A DNA stretch of 64,000 nt, from contig JANYIZ010000004.1 of the NCBI GenBank assembly GCA_025408445.1, positions 1 through 64,000 on the forward strand, in the 5' to 3' direction. Positions 7,467-15,910 of this stretch are shown one piece after another. Within the stretch, counting starts at the first letter, position 1, and each line of letters begins with the position of its first letter. The DNA is from Frigoribacterium sp. (GTDB taxonomy: Bacteria > Actinomycetota > Actinomycetes > Actinomycetales > Microbacteriaceae). The notes under the pieces were generated by a model, which ran no database searches, was not told where the DNA came from, and was given only the letters and a program-made list of their open reading frames with translations. The translations under genes and the position numbers were made by a program.

Positions 7467-10121
7467 CTACCTCGGAAGTCCGGCTGCGATGGCCTCGAGC
7501 GCCGCAGCGATTGCGTGGACACTCGACCCGCCACCCTGAGCGAGATCGTCTTTGCCGCCACCGCCGCCGCCGAGGATGCCCGCAGCGCTCTTCGCGAGCA
7601 CGCCGGCCCGAGCCCCCAGGGTGCGCGCCGCTTCATTCGTGGCGACGATCACTGCGGGCTTGCCTGCCACTTCCGCCGCGAGTGCCACGACCACCGGATC
7701 GCTGCCAAGGCGACCGCGCACGGTGGTCACCAACAGACGCAGGTCGTCGGAAGAAGAGAGTGTGCCAACACTGGTGATGACTGCGGTCACGGCTCCCACC
7801 CGCATGGCCTTGGCCAGAAGCGCGGGTACGCGCTCAGTGAGCGCCGCGTTTTCGAACTCGGAAATGCGCTTCTCGGCCGCCTTGAGACTGGCGAGCAACT
7901 CGGAAATCCGCACCGAAACCTGATCTCGAGGTGTCTTCAGGGTCGATGTCAGCTCACTGACGATTGCGCGCTCGATGACAAGGTCACGCAACCCTTCCCT
8001 ACCGACCAGAGACTCGATACGACGGTTACTAGACCCGACCGAGGCCTCACTGATCACGTTGATGAGGCCGATCTCCGAGCTGCGAGCGACGTGCGTGCCC
8101 GCACAGAGTTCGAGCGACCAAGGCCCGCCGATTTCCACGACCCGAACTTCGTCGCCATATTTCTCACCGAACAGTGCCATCGCGCCAAGCGCGCGAGCCT
8201 CGTCGAGCGGAAGGATCCGCGTCGACACTTCGAGGTTCTGTCGCACGGCATCGTTCGCGATGTCCTCGATCTCGGTGCGCGCTGCCAACGACAGCGGCTT
8301 GCTCCAGTTGAAGTCGAGTCGCAGATACCCCGCGCGGTTGTCGGACCCGGCCTGGTGCGCATCCGGTCCGAGAACCTCACGCAGCGCGGCGTGAATCAGG
8401 TGGGTCGCCGAGTGCGCCTGGGTGGCGCCGCGACGATAATCCCGATCAACCACGCTGGTAGCGGCATCCCCCACCGCGACCTCTCCGCTGCGCACCTGAA
8501 CACGATGGCTCACGAGACCCTTGACCGGGCGTTGCACATCCAGAACTTCAAGATCGAACCCGGTGCCGATGATGCTGCCAGCATCCGCTTCCTGACCACC
8601 AGACTCGGCGTAAAGCGAGGTCTCCGCGAGAATGACCTCAGCGATCTCCCCGGCGACGGCCTTCGACACGGACACCCCGTCGACGATGAGTCCGAGGATG
8701 GTCGTATCGGTGTCGAGATGGTCATAGCCGGTGAAGACCGTCTCTCCCAGCGCCCGGAATGCACTGTAGACGGAGAGGTCGGCCAACAGCGTCTTCTTGG
8801 CCTTGGCATCCGCCTTCGCCATCGTGCGCTGTTCGAGCATCAGGGCGTCGAAGGCGGTGCGGTCGACGCTAAGGCCGGCTTCCTCCGCCATTTCGAGCGT
8901 GAGATCGATCGGAAAACCGAAGGTGTCATGCAGAAGAAACGCGGTATCTCCCGCGAGTTGCTTCGCGCCGGACCGCTGGGTCTTGCTCACCGCGAGGTCA
9001 AGGATGCTCGTGCCGCTGGCGAGCGTACGCAGAAAGGTTTCCTCTTCTGCCGTTGCGAGATTGCGGATGCGGTCGTAATCGGACTCGACCTCCGGGTAGG
9101 CCGCCTTCATCGCGTCCTTCGAGGCGACAAAGAGTTCCGTGAATGTGGGGGCATCGACACCGAGCAGTCGCATCGAGCGAACGGAGCGCCGAAGCAACCG
9201 GCGAAGAATGTAGCCACGACCCTCGTTTGACGGGGTCACACCGTCAGACATCAGCATGAGTCCGGAGCGGATATGGTCGGCGACCACGCGCATCCGCACG
9301 TCATCTTCGGGGTTGGCACCGTAGCGGCGGCCGGAGAGAGCAGCCGCCCGGTCGAGCACGGGGCGGATCTGGTCGATCTCGTAGATGTTTTCTACGCCCT
9401 GTTTGAGGAAGGCAACTCGCTCGAGTCCCATACCGGTGTCGATATTTTGCTTCGGGAGGTCGCCGAGGATCGGAAAGTCGTACCCAGACCCTTCACCGCG
9501 CAGGTACTGCATGAAGACGAGGTTCCAGATCTCGACGTAGCGATCATCGCCCGTCGCCGGCCCACCGTCGGCGCCATAGGCCGGCCCACGATCGAAGAAA
9601 ATTTCGGAATCGGGCCCGGCCGGTCCCGGCTGACCGGTTGACCAGTAGTTTTCGTCTTTGCCGAGGCGTTGGATGCGGTACTCGGGCAGCCCAGCGATAC
9701 GGCGCCAGAGGTCGAAGGAGACATCGTCTTCTTCGTAGACCGTCACCCACAGATCCTTTTCCTCAAACCCGTAACCGCCATCGGCTTCGGAGCTCGTCAG
9801 CAGCTCCCAGGCATAGCTGATCGCCCCCTCCTTGAAATAGTCGCCGAAGGAGAAGTTGCCATTCATCTGGAAGAAGGTGCCGTGACGTGGAGTCTTGCCG
9901 ACCTCCTCGATATCGAGGGTCCGGATGCACTTTTGCACGCTCGTCGCACGCGGATACGGCGCCGGCACGAGCCCGGTCAGGTACGGGACGAACGGCACCA
10001 TGCCCGCCACCGTGAACAGCAGCGTCGGATCGTCACTCACGAGGGAGGCAGAGGGAACTACGGTGTGGCCGCGCTCGGCAAAGAAGTCGAGCCAGCGGGC
10101 TCGGATGTCAGCGGTCTGCAT
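7467..10121 (-). CDS. alaS: Alanyl-tRNA synthetase
   Basis: An 884-aa class II synthetase of full family length. The catalytic domain starts MQTADIRARWLDFFAERGHTVV and includes the TSVQKCIRTLDIEEVGKTPRHGTFFQMNGNFSFGD region. The editing domain shows SGGQEADAG, the zinc site HSATHLIHAAL, and CAGTHVARSSEIG. The C-terminal C-Ala domain ends with GGGGGGKDDLAQGGG. ATG 10121 is the family start. No T-box leader was seen in the 60 bp upstream. Confidence 0.98.
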   Translation of the reverse strand: MQTADIRARWLDFFAERGHTVVPSASLVSDDPTLLFTVAGMVPFVPYLTGLVPAPYPRATSVQKCIRTLDIEEVGKTPRHGTFFQMNGNFSFGDYFKEGAISYAWELLTSSEADGGYGFEEKDLWVTVYEEDDVSFDLWRRIAGLPEYRIQRLGKDENYWSTGQPGPAGPDSEIFFDRGPAYGADGGPATGDDRYVEIWNLVFMQYLRGEGSGYDFPILGDLPKQNIDTGMGLERVAFLKQGVENIYEIDQIRPVLDRAAALSGRRYGANPEDDVRMRVVADHIRSGLMLMSDGVTPSNEGRGYILRRLLRRSVRSMRLLGVDAPTFTELFVASKDAMKAAYPEVESDYDRIRNLATAEEETFLRTLASGTSILDLAVSKTQRSGAKQLAGDTAFLLHDTFGFPIDLTLEMAEEAGLSVDRTAFDALMLEQRTMAKADAKAKKTLLADLSVYSAFRALGETVFTGYDHLDTDTTILGLIVDGVSVSKAVAGEIAEVILAETSLYAESGGQEADAGSIIGTGFDLEVLDVQRPVKGLVSHRVQVRSGEVAVGDAATSVVDRDYRRGATQAHSATHLIHAALREVLGPDAHQAGSDNRAGYLRLDFNWSKPLSLAARTEIEDIANDAVRQNLEVSTRILPLDEARALGAMALFGEKYGDEVRVVEIGGPWSLELCAGTHVARSSEIGLINVISEASVGSSNRRIESLVGREGLRDLVIERAIVSELTSTLKTPRDQVSVRISELLASLKAAEKRISEFENAALTERVPALLAKAMRVGAVTAVITSVGTLSSSDDLRLLVTTVRGRLGSDPVVVALAAEVAGKPAVIVATNEAARTLGARAGVLAKSAAGILGGGGGGKDDLAQGGGSSVHAIAAALEAIAAGLPR

Positions 10122-10181
10122 GGTGTCCTGAGGTCTGGGCGTGCCCCTCCGGGCCGCCGATGGTGAAGAAGAGAATTTTTT

Positions 10182-10403
10182 TCAGCGTGCGGTGAAATCG
10201 GAGAGGGCGTCTCCGGCATCGGCCACGGCGGCACGAAGCTCGGCTTCGCGCTCCTTATAGCCATCGATAACAGCACTGGAGAACTCGTGAGCACGACTGT
10301 CCACGTCTTCGAAGAACCGCTTACCCTCCGGGGTCTTGTTGATCTGGTGGGCGGCGAGGAATCCCAGCCCGACGCCGACGATGAGCCAGAGGATGTTCTT
10401 CAT
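10182..10403 (-). CDS. Small membrane-anchored protein of unknown function
   Basis: A 73-aa protein with an N-terminal transmembrane helix (residues about 3-19) directly after the start, then a charged, probably amphipathic helix (KTPEGKRFFEDVDSRAHEF and onward). This shape resembles YtxH/apolipoprotein-like small proteins. It sits between alaS and a DUF948 protein, an arrangement common in actinobacteria, and reads in the same direction. The function is unknown. Start ATG 10403 follows a GGGAGTAACC purine-rich stretch. Confidence 0.75.
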   Translation of the reverse strand: MKNILWLIVGVGLGFLAAHQINKTPEGKRFFEDVDSRAHEFSSAVIDGYKEREAELRAAVADAGDALSDFTAR

Positions 10404-10455
10404 GGTTACTCCCTAGAGTGGTGGCGGATGCTGCGGCGCGGCGGGTTATGCCAGT

Positions 10456-10836
10456 TTACTTCGCACGAGATTTCGGCCCTCGGGCGCCACTTTTCAGGGC
10501 GCCAAGGGCGACCTTGACGGCAGCCGAGAAGCCGGCGAGTTTTATAAGCGGACCGCCGACGGTGGCGGCCGTGAGTGCGACGAGCGACGCCACGTTGCCC
10601 GTGGCCTCCGCGACGCCCCTGGTGATCGTGTCAACCCGGGCGAGCTGTTTGTTGGTCTCGGAAATCGTCGTGGTGGCCTCTTCGAGGAGCGGCGTCACAT
10701 TCGTGCCAAGGTCCCGGATGGCGGTTCCTGCTTCGTCGAACACGCGTCCGAGCTTGACCAGTGGGATAGCCAAGAGGCCGACGAGCACCGCAAACACGCC
10801 GGCACTGATCAGTCCGGCGATGTCGCCACCACTCAT
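10456..10836 (-). CDS. DUF948 domain-containing membrane protein
   Basis: A 126-aa protein. One transmembrane helix at the N-terminus (IAGLISAGVFAVLVGLLAIPLVKL) is followed by a long helical region with ITRGVAEATGNVASLVALT and a basic tail (KSGARGPKSRAK). The layout fits the DUF948 family found beside alaS/rpsD in actinobacteria. The frame opens four codons earlier, but ATG 10836 (MSGGDIAGL) matches family starts. Its cellular role is not established. Confidence 0.82.
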   Translation of the reverse strand: MSGGDIAGLISAGVFAVLVGLLAIPLVKLGRVFDEAGTAIRDLGTNVTPLLEEATTTISETNKQLARVDTITRGVAEATGNVASLVALTAATVGGPLIKLAGFSAAVKVALGALKSGARGPKSRAK

Positions 10837-10868
10837 GAGATGCTCCAATCGATCGAGGTAACACAGAA

Positions 10869-10898
10869 GGAGCGGACCATCCGAAGATGATCCGCTCC
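10869..10898 (-). terminator. Hairpin terminator downstream of rpsD
   Basis: A 13-bp stem with one G-U pair closes a TTCG tetraloop on the minus strand (GGAGCGGATCATC / GATGGTCCGCTCC) and is followed by TTCTGTGTT. It lies 38 bp beyond the rpsD stop and before the DUF948 gene. It probably ends most rpsD transcripts. Confidence 0.75.
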
Positions 10899-10936
10899 CA
10901 CTGTAACGAACGGGGTGCCAAGCACCCTACTCAGGC

Positions 10937-11566
10937 CTAGCGAGCCGCGTAGTACTCCACGACGAGCTGTACTTCACAGGTCACGGGAACCTCGGCACGA
11001 AGCGGGCGACGCACGAGGCGGGCCTGCAGCTTGTCAATCTCGACCTCGAGATACGGCGGGAGCTTCGGAAGCACGTCGACGTGACCGCCGGCCGCGGCAA
11101 CCTGGAACGGCTCCATGCCCTCGCTCTTCGGGTGAACGTGGATGAGCTGTCCCGGCTTCACGCGGAACGACGGACGGTCGACGCGCTGGCCGTCGACCAG
11201 AATGTGGCGGTGCACGATCATCTGGCGGGCCTGCGCGGTAGTGCGCGCGATAGCGGCGCGAACGATGAGCGCGTCAAGACGCATTTCAAGCTGCTCAACC
11301 AGGTTTTCACCGGTCAGCCCCGAGGCGCGGCGAGCTTCTTCGAATTGGATCTTGAGCTGGGCCTCGCGGATGCCGTATTGGGCGCGCAGACGCTGCTTCT
11401 CGCGAAGACGGACGGCGTAGTCGCTGTCGGTCTTTCGCTTCGTTCGGCCGTGCTCCCCCGGGGGGTACGGGCGCTTCTCGAGGTACTTGGCGGCCTTCGG
11501 CGTGAGCGGGATGCCCAACGCACGCGACAGGCGCGTCTTGCTGCGGGTACGTGACTGGGTAGACAC
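10937..11566 (-). CDS. rpsD: 30S ribosomal protein S4
   Basis: A 209-aa primary rRNA-binding protein that nucleates assembly of the small subunit. The N-terminal part has KRPYPPGEHGRTKRKTDSDYAVRL, typical of the zinc-free actinobacterial form. The S4 RNA-binding domain shows MRLDALIVRAAIARTTAQARQMIVHRHILVDGQRVD. It ends in VVEYYAAR, the usual C-terminus. It stands alone here with its own terminator, separate from the alpha-operon position it has in E. coli. Confidence 0.98.
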   Translation of the reverse strand: MSTQSRTRSKTRLSRALGIPLTPKAAKYLEKRPYPPGEHGRTKRKTDSDYAVRLREKQRLRAQYGIREAQLKIQFEEARRASGLTGENLVEQLEMRLDALIVRAAIARTTAQARQMIVHRHILVDGQRVDRPSFRVKPGQLIHVHPKSEGMEPFQVAAAGGHVDVLPKLPPYLEVEIDKLQARLVRRPLRAEVPVTCEVQLVVEYYAAR

Positions 11567-11701
11567 GGAATCCTTTCGATTCTCTTCGCCCCCACGAAAC
11601 GGAAGTGCACCGTGGAGGCCCGTGCGTGAGCGCGGACAGATTGGGAAGAGGGCTTCGGCCCGAGAGAACTCCTCAGAACCACCAAAAAGACTAGCAGATT
11701 G

Positions 11702-13036
11702 CTAGTCCCCCCGAATGATCCGCCGCAGCTTCTCCAATCGTGCCTTCACATCCCGTTCGTTACCGTGCTCGGTGGGCGTGTAGTAGCGAGTGTCACGCAA
11801 TTCGTCGGGGAGGTACTGCTGCTGCACCACCCCGAGCTCTGAGTCGTGCGAATACCGGTAGCCCTTTCCGTGCCCGAGCTTCTTCGCGCCCGCATAGTGC
11901 GCGTCACGCAGATGCTTGGGTACCCGTCCGATCCTACCGGCTCGCACGTCCGCAATCGCGGCATCCAGGGCCAGGTACGAAGCGTTGGACTTCGGTGCTG
12001 TGGCGAGGTACACGACGGCTTCCGCCAGCGGTATGCGCCCCTCGGGCATCCCGACGTACTGAACGGCGTCTGCAGCGGCGACGGCAATGAGAAGAGCCTG
12101 CGGGTCGGCGATACCGATGTCTTCGGCCGCGCTGATCATCACCCGGCGAGAGATGAAACGGGGATCCTCACCCGCCTCGATCATTCGGGCGAGGTAGTGC
12201 AGCGCGGCATCCACATCGGAGCCGCGGATCGATTTGATGAACGCGCTGATCACGTCGTAGTGCTCGTCACCGTTGCGGTCATAGCGCAGCAGCGCGCGGT
12301 CAACGGCCATCGCAACGATGTCGGCGGTCACGATCGGCTTCTCGTTGTCTTCGGTCGTCGACGACGCCGACAGCGCCGCCGCCTCCAGAGCGGTGAGGGC
12401 ACGCCGGGCGTCCCCGGAGGCGAGACGGATGATGAGGGCCCTGGCCTCGTCCTCGAGCACGACCTTGTCGGCCAGACCGCGCGGGTCCACCACTGCCCGG
12501 TCGACAAGCGTTCCCAAGTCCTCGTCGCTCAACACCTCGAGGGTCAGGAGCAGGGATCGGGACAGCAGCGGGGAGATCACCGAAAAAGAGGGATTTTCGG
12601 TCGTGGCCGCGATGAGGATGACCCAGCCGTTCTCCACACCGGGAAGCAACGCATCCTGCTGGGCCTTACTGAAACGGTGGATCTCGTCAAGGAAGAGCAC
12701 GGTCGTGACGCCGTAGAGGTCGCGCGCGGACATCGCCTGCTCCATGACTTCGCGTACATCCTTGACGCCGGCATTGACCGCAGAGAGCTCGACAAATTTA
12801 CGGCTGGAGGAATGCGCGATGGCCTGGGCGAGGGTGGTCTTTCCGGTGCCGGGCGGGCCCCAGAGGATTACTGAGGTAGCGCCCTGCTCCCCCGTCTTGT
12901 CCGAGGCGAGGCTCACCAGCGGCGAACCGGGAGTGAGCAGGTGGCGCTGGCCCGCGACCTCGTCAAGGCTGCGAGGTCGCATCCGCACGGCGAGAGGGGT
13001 CGCGCCGGCGCGCAGTCCGATCCGGTCGTTCACCAT
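11702..13036 (-). CDS. rarA: Replication-associated recombination protein A (AAA+ ATPase)
   Basis: A 444-aa RarA/MgsA/WRNIP1 family clamp-loader-like ATPase that acts at stalled replication forks. It has [17 protein letters not shown], Walker [13 protein letters not shown], Walker [20 protein letters not shown], sensor TTENPSFSV and the C-terminal tetramerisation part ending [18 protein letters not shown]. The frame runs 21 codons upstream, but ATG 13036 ([21 protein letters not shown]) fits the family. It is divergent from the cyclophilin gene. Confidence 0.95.
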   Translation of the reverse strand: MVNDRIGLRAGATPLAVRMRPRSLDEVAGQRHLLTPGSPLVSLASDKTGEQGATSVILWGPPGTGKTTLAQAIAHSSSRKFVELSAVNAGVKDVREVMEQAMSARDLYGVTTVLFLDEIHRFSKAQQDALLPGVENGWVILIAATTENPSFSVISPLLSRSLLLTLEVLSDEDLGTLVDRAVVDPRGLADKVVLEDEARALIIRLASGDARRALTALEAAALSASSTTEDNEKPIVTADIVAMAVDRALLRYDRNGDEHYDVISAFIKSIRGSDVDAALHYLARMIEAGEDPRFISRRVMISAAEDIGIADPQALLIAVAAADAVQYVGMPEGRIPLAEAVVYLATAPKSNASYLALDAAIADVRAGRIGRVPKHLRDAHYAGAKKLGHGKGYRYSHDSELGVVQQQYLPDELRDTRYYTPTEHGNERDVKARLEKLRRIIRGD

Positions 13037-13139
13037 GAGAGCAATGCTAGTCAGCGCCGCTGACGGTGACCGCCTGTCCGATACAGTGCAGGAGGACATT
13101 CCCTGCCGTCAGCGCGGCGCCGACCCCGAAGGATCAGCC

Positions 13140-13940
13140 GTGGCATCCAGCAAGAACGCCGAGCGCGACGCGCGCGAGGCGCGCGACCGACTACGCCGAT
13201 ACAACGCTCGGCAGTCCGTGCACAGCCTTCAGGTCACCCGCCGCCGACGCGACAATGTGGTCGCCATCGTCAGCGTCGTCGTGATCGCTGCCCTCGCCAC
13301 TTTCACCCAGGTCTTTTATTTCACCGCAGGTCCGGGGATGCCCGCTCCGACCGTTTCGCCCTCCCCATCAAGCAGCGCGTCAGCCGAAAAGAACGTCGGC
13401 CCTGTCCCGGCCAAGACCATCGCCAAGGGTCGTGCGTGGACCGGAACGCTCGCCCTGAATACTGTGATGCTGGGAATCTCGCTCGACGGTGCGAAGGCTC
13501 CGCAGGCCACTTCGGTATTCATCGACCTCGCGAAGAAGAGTTTCTACACGACCACCGGCGCGACCTGCCACCGTCTCACCAACGGCGATTCGTTCAAACT
13601 CATTCAATGCGGTTCGGTCGACGGCAAAGGCGCCGGCGGTGCGGGTTTCAGTTTTGGACCGCTCGAGAACGTGCCGACCGACGGCGTCTATCCCGCAGGA
13701 ACTATTGCGATGGCCCGCGGCGACTCCGCCTACTCGCAGAGCAGCCAGTTCTTCATCACCTATGCCGACACGAAGTTGCCCTCCACCACCGGTGGGTACA
13801 CCATTTTCGGAAGCGTCACGCGCGGTCTCCCCGCGTTCGTGAGCCAGATCGCTGACGGGGGCGTCACAGCGTCGGCGCAGAGCACCACCGATGGCACCCC
13901 GGTTATTCCGACGAAGATCACACAACTGACCGTGCAATAG
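13140..13940 (+). CDS. Membrane-anchored cyclophilin-type peptidyl-prolyl isomerase
   Basis: A 266-aa protein. A basic cytoplasmic head is followed by a transmembrane helix (about residues 42-62), a Ser/Pro/Ala linker, and a cyclophilin domain from about residue 95. That domain carries TCHRLTNG, GTIAMARGDSAYSQSSQFFI and the GGYTIFGSV block. It should fold or isomerise proteins on the outer face of the membrane. GTG 13140 is chosen because GAAGGA lies six bases upstream; the frame is open far upstream only as the antisense of rarA. The DUF349 gene follows after 50 bp. Confidence 0.9.
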   Translation: MASSKNAERDAREARDRLRRYNARQSVHSLQVTRRRRDNVVAIVSVVVIAALATFTQVFYFTAGPGMPAPTVSPSPSSSASAEKNVGPVPAKTIAKGRAWTGTLALNTVMLGISLDGAKAPQATSVFIDLAKKSFYTTTGATCHRLTNGDSFKLIQCGSVDGKGAGGAGFSFGPLENVPTDGVYPAGTIAMARGDSAYSQSSQFFITYADTKLPSTTGGYTIFGSVTRGLPAFVSQIADGGVTASAQSTTDGTPVIPTKITQLTVQ

Positions 13941-13990
13941 GCTGGAGATCGGCTATTCCACAGCATGGCCGACAAGCAAAGGTGAGACTT

Positions 13991-15220
13991 TTGGCGACAG
14001 ACGATCAGGCCCCGTGGGGCCGCGTTGACGAGACCGGCACCGTCTTCGTGCGTGACGGAGACGGTGAGCGCGCGGTCGGTCAGTACCCGGACGGCACTCC
14101 CGAAGAGGCGATTGCCTACTTCCAGCGCAAGTACATCGAACTCGCGGGCCAGGTGACGCTGCTCGAGCAGCGCATCAAGCGCGGCACGGCGGCAGCGGAT
14201 GTCGCGAAGACCATCGCCGCTCTCACGGTGACGGTCAGCTCTGCCAACGCCGTCGGCGACCTGCCCTCCCTCACCAGGCGCCTCGGCGCCCTGAAGGGGG
14301 CGGTCGGCGAACTCACCGAAAAGCAGACCGCCGAGACCAAGGCAGCCACGGAGGCGGCTCTGGCTGAACGCGAAACACTGGTGGTCGAAGCCGAGAAGCT
14401 TGCTGCCCAAGACCCGGCCAAGGCGCAATGGAAGCAGGTCAGCGTCACACTGGATGACATCTTTGCGCGCTGGCAGAAGCACCAGGCGGATGGTCCCCGG
14501 CTGCCCAAGAACGAGAGCAACGAGTTGTGGAAACGATTCCGGGCCGCCCGCACCATTATCGAGACACATCGCAAGGCCTTCTTTGCCGAGCTCGACTCCG
14601 TGCACAAGGATGCCCGCAATAAGAAGCAGGATCTCGCCGAGAAGGCGGAATCCCTCATCGCCCAGGGCCTTGACGGCATCCCCGTCTACCGCACCCTGCT
14701 CGACGATTGGAAAGCGGCGGGCCGCGCGGGCAAGAAGTTTGATGACGCGCTTTGGCTTCGCTTCAAAGCCGCCGGAGACGCTCTTTACTCGGCCAAGTCC
14801 GAGGTGGATGCCAAGGACAATGAAGAGTTCAGCGCCAACCTCGAACTCAAGTTGGCCCTTCTCGCCGAGGCCGAGCCGCTGGTCGCCGTGACGGACCGCG
14901 TCAAGGCAAAGGACGCGCTTGCCTCGCTCCAGCGACGCTGGGACGCCATCGGCAAGGTACCGCGTGACAAAGTAAAGCTCATCGAGGATCGCTTGCGCAA
15001 GGTCGAGACTGCCGTGCGCAAGCTCGACGAGGACCACTGGCACCAGAGCAACCCGGAGCGCCTCGCCCGCGCGGAGGGCCTGGCCGGCCAGCTGCAGGAT
15101 GCGATTGCCAAGCTCGAAGCCGAGCTCGCCACGGCTAAAGTGGGCGGCGACGCCAAGAAGGTGACGGACGCCGAAGAGGCCCTCGATGCCCGAAGGGCTT
15201 GGCTAAAGGCCATCGGCTAG
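13991..15220 (+). CDS. DUF349 domain-containing coiled-coil protein
   Basis: A 409-aa, highly charged, Ala/Lys/Glu-rich protein made of repeated helical DUF349 units (for example WKQVSVTLDDIFARWQKH and LRRLD-like helices), without catalytic motifs. It begins LATDDQAPWGRVDETGTVFVRDG, the form typical of actinobacterial members. TTG 13991 is preferred because AAAGGTGAG lies just upstream; a GTG three codons earlier (13982) falls inside that ribosome-binding site. The function is unknown. Confidence 0.85.
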   Translation: MATDDQAPWGRVDETGTVFVRDGDGERAVGQYPDGTPEEAIAYFQRKYIELAGQVTLLEQRIKRGTAAADVAKTIAALTVTVSSANAVGDLPSLTRRLGALKGAVGELTEKQTAETKAATEAALAERETLVVEAEKLAAQDPAKAQWKQVSVTLDDIFARWQKHQADGPRLPKNESNELWKRFRAARTIIETHRKAFFAELDSVHKDARNKKQDLAEKAESLIAQGLDGIPVYRTLLDDWKAAGRAGKKFDDALWLRFKAAGDALYSAKSEVDAKDNEEFSANLELKLALLAEAEPLVAVTDRVKAKDALASLQRRWDAIGKVPRDKVKLIEDRLRKVETAVRKLDEDHWHQSNPERLARAEGLAGQLQDAIAKLEAELATAKVGGDAKKVTDAEEALDARRAWLKAIG

Positions 15221-15304
15221 CACCGCTTCTCCGCGCGGTGGCTCACCGCGCTTTGTCCACAGATTGGCGCGGGCACCTGATGTCGACCGTTACCGTCCAG
15301 AACC

Positions 15305-15910
15305 ATGGAACGTATGTCCCGTCTCCCCGCCGTTTTATTCCACTCCGATCTCCCGGAGGCGGAACTTCATGCGGCAAAGCTGGACGGTGAGCTCTATCCT
15401 GTCGACCGGTGCTTCAGCCCCGTCGACGAGATCGATTTGCTGTGGAATCGAGCGAGGGCCCTGACCCTCACGGTGCCTGCCCGACTGATCGCCGAACAAC
15501 GCACCGCCGCCTGGATCTATGGCGCCGTCAGTCGCGCGCCTCGGCAGCATCAATTCTGCGCAGATATCTCCGCGCGGGTCCGACCCCCTGCGCTCGTCGC
15601 CATCACCGTGCGCGAAGTCGTGATCGATGCAAGTGAACTGGTGCACGTCGCCGGGCTGTTGGTCACCACGCCGCTGCGTACGGTAGTGGATCTCACGCGG
15701 TCGAGGGTGAATTTCACAAACGACGACCTTCGAGCCGTCGGCGATCTGATGCGGATCGGACGATTTGGAATCGAGGAGTGTCGTGCGGTGCTCGACCGAC
15801 GCCGCAATCTGCCCCACAAACGTCTCGCACTCGAGCGGATCGATGAGGCGCTGAGACTGCTTGGCCCTGTTCCTCATACTCAGACAGAGGCTGGGGTCAA
15901 CCGCCGTTGA
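15305..15910 (+). CDS. AbiEi-like (type IV antitoxin-like) protein, orphan
   Basis: A 201-aa protein resembling the actinobacterial AbiEi-like family (often annotated as type IV antitoxin or hypothetical). Features I recognise are LPEAELHAAKLDGELYPVD, RLIAEQRTAAWIYGAV, a histidine/cysteine patch HQFCAD, then ITVREVVIDASELVHVAGL and VTTPLRTVVDLTR near the end. No AbiEii nucleotidyltransferase partner is present on either side. The stop codon overlaps the end of convergent rel by 14 bp. The call is by pattern only. A DNA-binding or regulatory role is possible but not shown. Confidence 0.6.
   Translation: MERMSRLPAVLFHSDLPEAELHAAKLDGELYPVDRCFSPVDEIDLLWNRARALTLTVPARLIAEQRTAAWIYGAVSRAPRQHQFCADISARVRPPALVAITVREVVIDASELVHVAGLLVTTPLRTVVDLTRSRVNFTNDDLRAVGDLMRIGRFGIEECRAVLDRRRNLPHKRLALERIDEALRLLGPVPHTQTEAGVNRR

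Noticed and set aside
7041-9230. A 729-aa open frame on the plus strand
   Set aside because: It lies entirely antisense to ruvX and alaS. High GC content keeps the complementary frame open, and no family is recognisable.
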